64,000 nt of DNA from Sipunculus nudus (lineage: Eukaryota > Annelida > Sipuncula > Golfingiida > Sipunculidae). Positions 60,516 through 64,000 of the stretch are shown piece after piece (positions within the stretch are counted from its first letter, which is position 1; each line of letters opens with the position of its first letter). Made by a program: the position numbers and the translations under genes. The DNA is taken from positions 88,578,642 through 88,642,641 of the forward strand of contig CM049306.1 in the NCBI GenBank assembly GCA_026874595.1, in the 5' to 3' direction. The notes under the pieces are model-generated. The model saw nothing but the letters and a program-made list of their open reading frames with translations, made no database searches and had not been told where the DNA came from.

Positions 60516-61169
60516 TGGGGCTGTCCCACTTGGGCGACTACAGGCGACCAGGCTGTCGCCTCAAGGTCGCCGGGTGGTCGCCTGTCGTCGCCTGAAGTCG
60601 CCCCGAGTAGCGTGACCTCGAAGCTGTCGTCTCTGGTTTTTCAACATGTTCAAAATTCTCAGGCGACAGCTTTTTTGTCGCCAGTGAGCGTAGCCTGTCT
60701 TCTGCTGGCGTAGGCGCTGTCGTAGGCTGTCGCCAGCTGACGCGGGTTGTCGTAAGTCCTGTCGTAGGCTGTCGCCAGGTGACGTGGGTTGTCGTGTGTT
60801 GTCGCGGGCTGTTGTTACTTGAAACAAGGCCCATCCTTTTGTCAAGCACCTCATAGCACATGGTAGAGAATCGTAAAAGCTTGTGGACGTAGCAAGAATT
60901 CTGGTGTCGTAGGTTGTTGCCAATGTTTTCGTAGATTGTCATAGATGTGGCCGTAGGTTGTCGTAGGTGATTGTTATTTGTCGCGGGACTGTGTCGCCGG
61001 TTGTAGGCAGCTTGTCGTAGCTTGTCGTCAGACAGTCGATAACCACTTGTAACTTGTCGTAGACTCTTGTCGTTGCGGTTGGCATGTCGCCCTGTTTACG
61101 GCGGCCATGAGGCGACAGCCTGCTCGCCTGTGGTCGCCTGTAGAGTCGCCTAAAAGTGGGACAGCCCCA
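60516..61169. mobile_element. GTCG-rich 654-bp MITE with TA target duplication
   Basis: The left end TGGGGCTGTCCCACTTGGGC, then GACTACAGGCGACCAGGCTGT, is mirrored by the right end ending AAAAGTGGGACAGCCCCA, with TA on both sides (60,514-60,515 and 61,170-61,171). Inverted similarity extends ~55 bp with small indels. The interior consists of variants of GTCGTAGGCTGTCGCCAG and TTGTCG, mostly in one orientation between 60,700 and 61,080, with the inverse words at the left. Five open frames of 69-134 codons in this stretch are low-complexity products of the GTCG words and are rejected. A Tc1/mariner-type relationship is suggested only by the TA. Confidence 0.85.
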
Positions 61170-61650
61170 TACACTTGACAAAGGACATAACAAGACATCC
61201 TGTTTTTTTTAATAATATATTTTTTGGAGCTCAAGTCAAAGTCTTTGCCTGAGCATCGGGTCGATCTAACTTGATGGCGAGATCCCAAGCAACCCATGGT
61301 CCCGAGATCGTAGAACCCGGCAACACATTTGATAACTACGAATTCAATTTGAATATGCGCGAGTACCTTGTACGTTCAACCAAGTATCCTGTGAGATATA
61401 TACCCGATTGGTATTCAGTTAGTAATATATATCCTGCACAGGTTTTTGTACCGGCTTTATAGGTTCAATACGATTTCAGGGCAACATGTTGATACTTTCG
61501 AGGATGTCTTGATTTACTGACTATATGGCTGCTAGGCAAGACATGTTCTCTTGCGGTGTAGGAAACCATTCTTTTCACAGTTTGGGAATCGGAATTCATA
61601 ATTGCCTGGAGGCGGTGAATCCGGCACGCACTTTACACCAGCGCCGCTTC
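61170..61650. other. Spacer
   Basis: No gene; the 63-codon frame 61,271-61,462 is unsupported. It separates the MITE from the minisatellite. Confidence 0.5.
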
Positions 61651-64000
61651 GGGGGGAAGATAATATAGACCCTACTCGGGTATGATAATATAGACCCTAC
61701 TCGGGGAAGAATATACAGACCCTACTCGGGGAAGATAATATAGACCCTACCAGGGGAAAATAATATAGACCCTACTCGGGGAAGATAATATAGACCCTAC
61801 TCGCGGAAGATAATATAGACCCTACTCGGGGAAGATAATATAGACGCTACTCGGGGAAGATAATATAGACCCTACTCGGGGAAGATAATATAGAACCTAC
61901 TCGGGGAAGATAATATAGACCCTACTCGGGGAAGATAATATAGACCCTACTCGGGGAAGATTATATAGACCCTACTCGGGGAAGATAATATAGACCCTAC
62001 TAGGGAAAAATAATATAGACCCTACTCGGGGAAGATAATATAGACCCTACTCGGGGGTAGATAATATAGACCCTACTCGGGGAAGATAATATAGACTCTA
62101 CTCGGGGAAGATTATATAGACCCTACTCGGGGAAGATAATATAGACCCTACTAGGGAAAAATAATATAGACCCTACTCGGGGAAGATAATATAGACCCTA
62201 CTCGGGGGTCGATAATATAGACCCTACTCGGGGAAGATAATATAGACTTTACTCGGGGAAGATTATATAGACCCTACTCGGGGAAGATAATATAGACCCT
62301 ACTCGGGGAAGATAATAAAGACCTTACTCGGGGAAGATAATATAGACCCTTCTCGTGGGAAGATAATATAGACCCTCCCGGGGAAGATCATATAGACCCT
62401 ACTCGGGGAAGATAATATAGAACCTACTCGGGGAAGATAATATAGACCTTACTCGGGGGAGATAATATAGACCCTACTCGGGGAAGATAATATAGAACCT
62501 ACTCGGGGAAGATAATATAGACCTTACTCGGGGGAGATAATATAGACCCTACTCGGGGAAGATAATATAGACCCTACTCGGGGAAGATAATAAAGACCTT
62601 ACTCGGGGAAGATAATATAGACCCTTCTCGTGGGAAGATAATATAGACCCTACTCGGGGAAGATAATATAGACCCTACTCGGGGAAGATAATATAGACTC
62701 TACTCGGGGAAGATAATATAGACCTTACTCGGGGAAGATAATAAAGACCCTACTCGGGGGAAGATAATAAACACCCTACTCGGGGAAGATAATATAGACC
62801 CTACTCGGGGGAGATAATATAGACCCTACTCGGGGAAGATAATATAGACCTTACTCGGGGAAGATAATATAGACCCTACTCGGGGAAGATAATATAGACC
62901 CTACTCGGGGAAGATAATATAGACCCTACTCGGGGAAGATAATATAGACCCTACTCGGGGAAGATAATATAGACCCTACTCGGGGAAGATAAAATAGACC
63001 TTACTCGGGGAAGATAATAAAGACCCTACTCGGGGGAAGATAATAAACACCCTACTCGGAGAAGATAATATAGACCCTACTCGGGGAAGATAATATAGAC
63101 TCTACTCGGGGAAGATAATATAGACCCTACTCGGGGAAGATAATATAGACCCTAAGATTATAAAGACCCTACTCGGGTAAGATAATATAGACCCTACTCG
63201 GGGAAGATAATATAGACCCTACTCGGGGAAGATAATATAGACCTTACTCGGGGGAAGATAATATAGACCCTACTCGGGGAAGATAATATAGACCCTACTC
63301 GGGGAAGATAATATAGACCCTACTCGGGGAAGATAATATAGACCCTACTCGGGGAAGATAATATAGACCCTACTCGGGGAAGATAATATAGACCCTACTC
63401 GGGGAAGATAATATAGACCCTACTCGGGGAAGATAATATAGACCCTACTCGGGGAAGATAATATAGACCTTACTCGGGTAAGATAATATAGACCCTACTC
63501 GGGGGAAGATAATAAAGACCCTACTCGGGGAAGATAATATAGACCCTACTCGCGGAAGATAATAAAGACCCTACTCGGGGAAGATAATATAGACCCTACT
63601 CGGGGAAGATAATATAGACCCTACTCGGGGAAGATAATATAGACCCTACTCGGGGAAGATAATATAGACCCTACTCGGGGAAGATAATATAGACCCTACT
63701 CGGGGAAGATAATATAGACCCTACTCGGGGAAGATAATATAGACCCTACTCGGGGAAGATAATATAGACCTTACTCGGGTAAGATAATATAGACCCTACT
63801 CGGGGGAAGATAATAAAGACCCTACTCGGGGAAGATAATATAGACCCTACTCGGGGAAGATAATAAAGACCCTACTCGGGGAAGATAATATAGACCCTAT
63901 TCAGGGAAGTTAATATAGACCCTACTCGGGGAAGATATTATAGACCTTACTCGGGGAAGATAATATAGACCCTACTCGGGGAAGATAATAAAGACCCTAC
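61651..64000 (+). repeat. 25-bp minisatellite array, open at the window edge
   Basis: About 94 copies of a 25-bp unit (GGAAGATAATATAGACCC followed by TACTCGG) start at 61,651 and continue past the window. Variants include TAAAGACC, AGACCTT, GAACCT, CTAGGGAAAAATAAT and an extra G. They recur with higher-order periods: 151 bp (62,001 and 62,152; 62,051 and 62,202), 75 bp (62,421 and 62,496) and 301 bp (63,476 and 63,777). Units carry TAA and TAG and 25 is not a multiple of three, so every frame meets stops; the array is non-coding. Confidence 0.98.

Noticed and set aside
60504-61193. Cluster of open frames on both strands
   Set aside because: They translate the GTCG-word repeat of a MITE; the overlapping frames cannot all be genes and the products are low complexity.
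61651-64000. CRISPR-like array of short repeats
   Set aside because: Units are directly adjacent with no unique spacers, and the context is eukaryotic; it is a minisatellite.

Overview
The window looks like non-coding nuclear DNA of a marine invertebrate, most likely a mollusc and possibly a bivalve. The DNA is AT-rich and has many long (AT)n runs, pure G/C runs of 10-23 bases, tRNA-derived SINEs, MITE-like inverted-repeat elements and decayed minisatellites. A repeat tail near 11.2-11.3 kb (GACGGACGGAC-type words, then an AGCTCAG/CTGAGCT hairpin and a poly-A end) resembles a tail I associate with bivalve repeats. That last point is memory and was not searched. No bacterial operon, phage or plasmid structure is present.

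I support no protein-coding gene. The longest open frame is about 145 codons. Open frames of 60-145 codons are scattered on both strands, several translate (AT)n or G/C runs, and none shows a domain I recognise. Short exons of a gene with long introns, or a lncRNA, could be missed by reading alone.

Layout. 0-10 kb: a SINE fragment, a 710-bp tandem duplication (3.0-4.4 kb), a second SINE (7.2 kb) and a promoter-like patch (9.3-9.85 kb). 10-16.5 kb: a triplicated dispersed repeat, a four-copy array of ~635-bp units, and a MITE with TTA target duplications 22 bp after the array. 18-25 kb: a SINE, then a dispersed repeat split by a ~2.6-kb insert and by a 561-bp GC-rich MITE, then a repeat bounded by CCTCCGCC/GGCGGAGG and a conserved-looking non-coding patch. 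25-37 kb: mostly AT-rich spacer with SINE pieces, a G-rich palindromic patch (31 kb), a third copy of the CCTCCGCC repeat (34.6 kb) and a decayed ~70-80-bp tandem (35.7-36.05 kb). 38-43.9 kb: a 2.29-kb pogo-like inverted-repeat element, a long decayed ~38-bp minisatellite, a recent 125-bp-period duplication, and the uninterrupted copy of the repeat that is split at 20-24 kb. 44-60 kb: SINEs, a possible LTR, spacer and a small MITE. 60.5-61.2 kb: a 654-bp GTCG-rich MITE. From 61,651 to the edge: about 94 copies of a 25-bp minisatellite with higher-order structure.

The pieces do not form a pathway. They record repeat history: one SINE family can be assembled from five fragments, and one repeat copy can be dated against two later insertions. 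No new biological system was found. The most unusual items are the nested-insertion locus at 20.3-23.9 kb, the two GC-rich foldback MITEs, and the decayed minisatellites.
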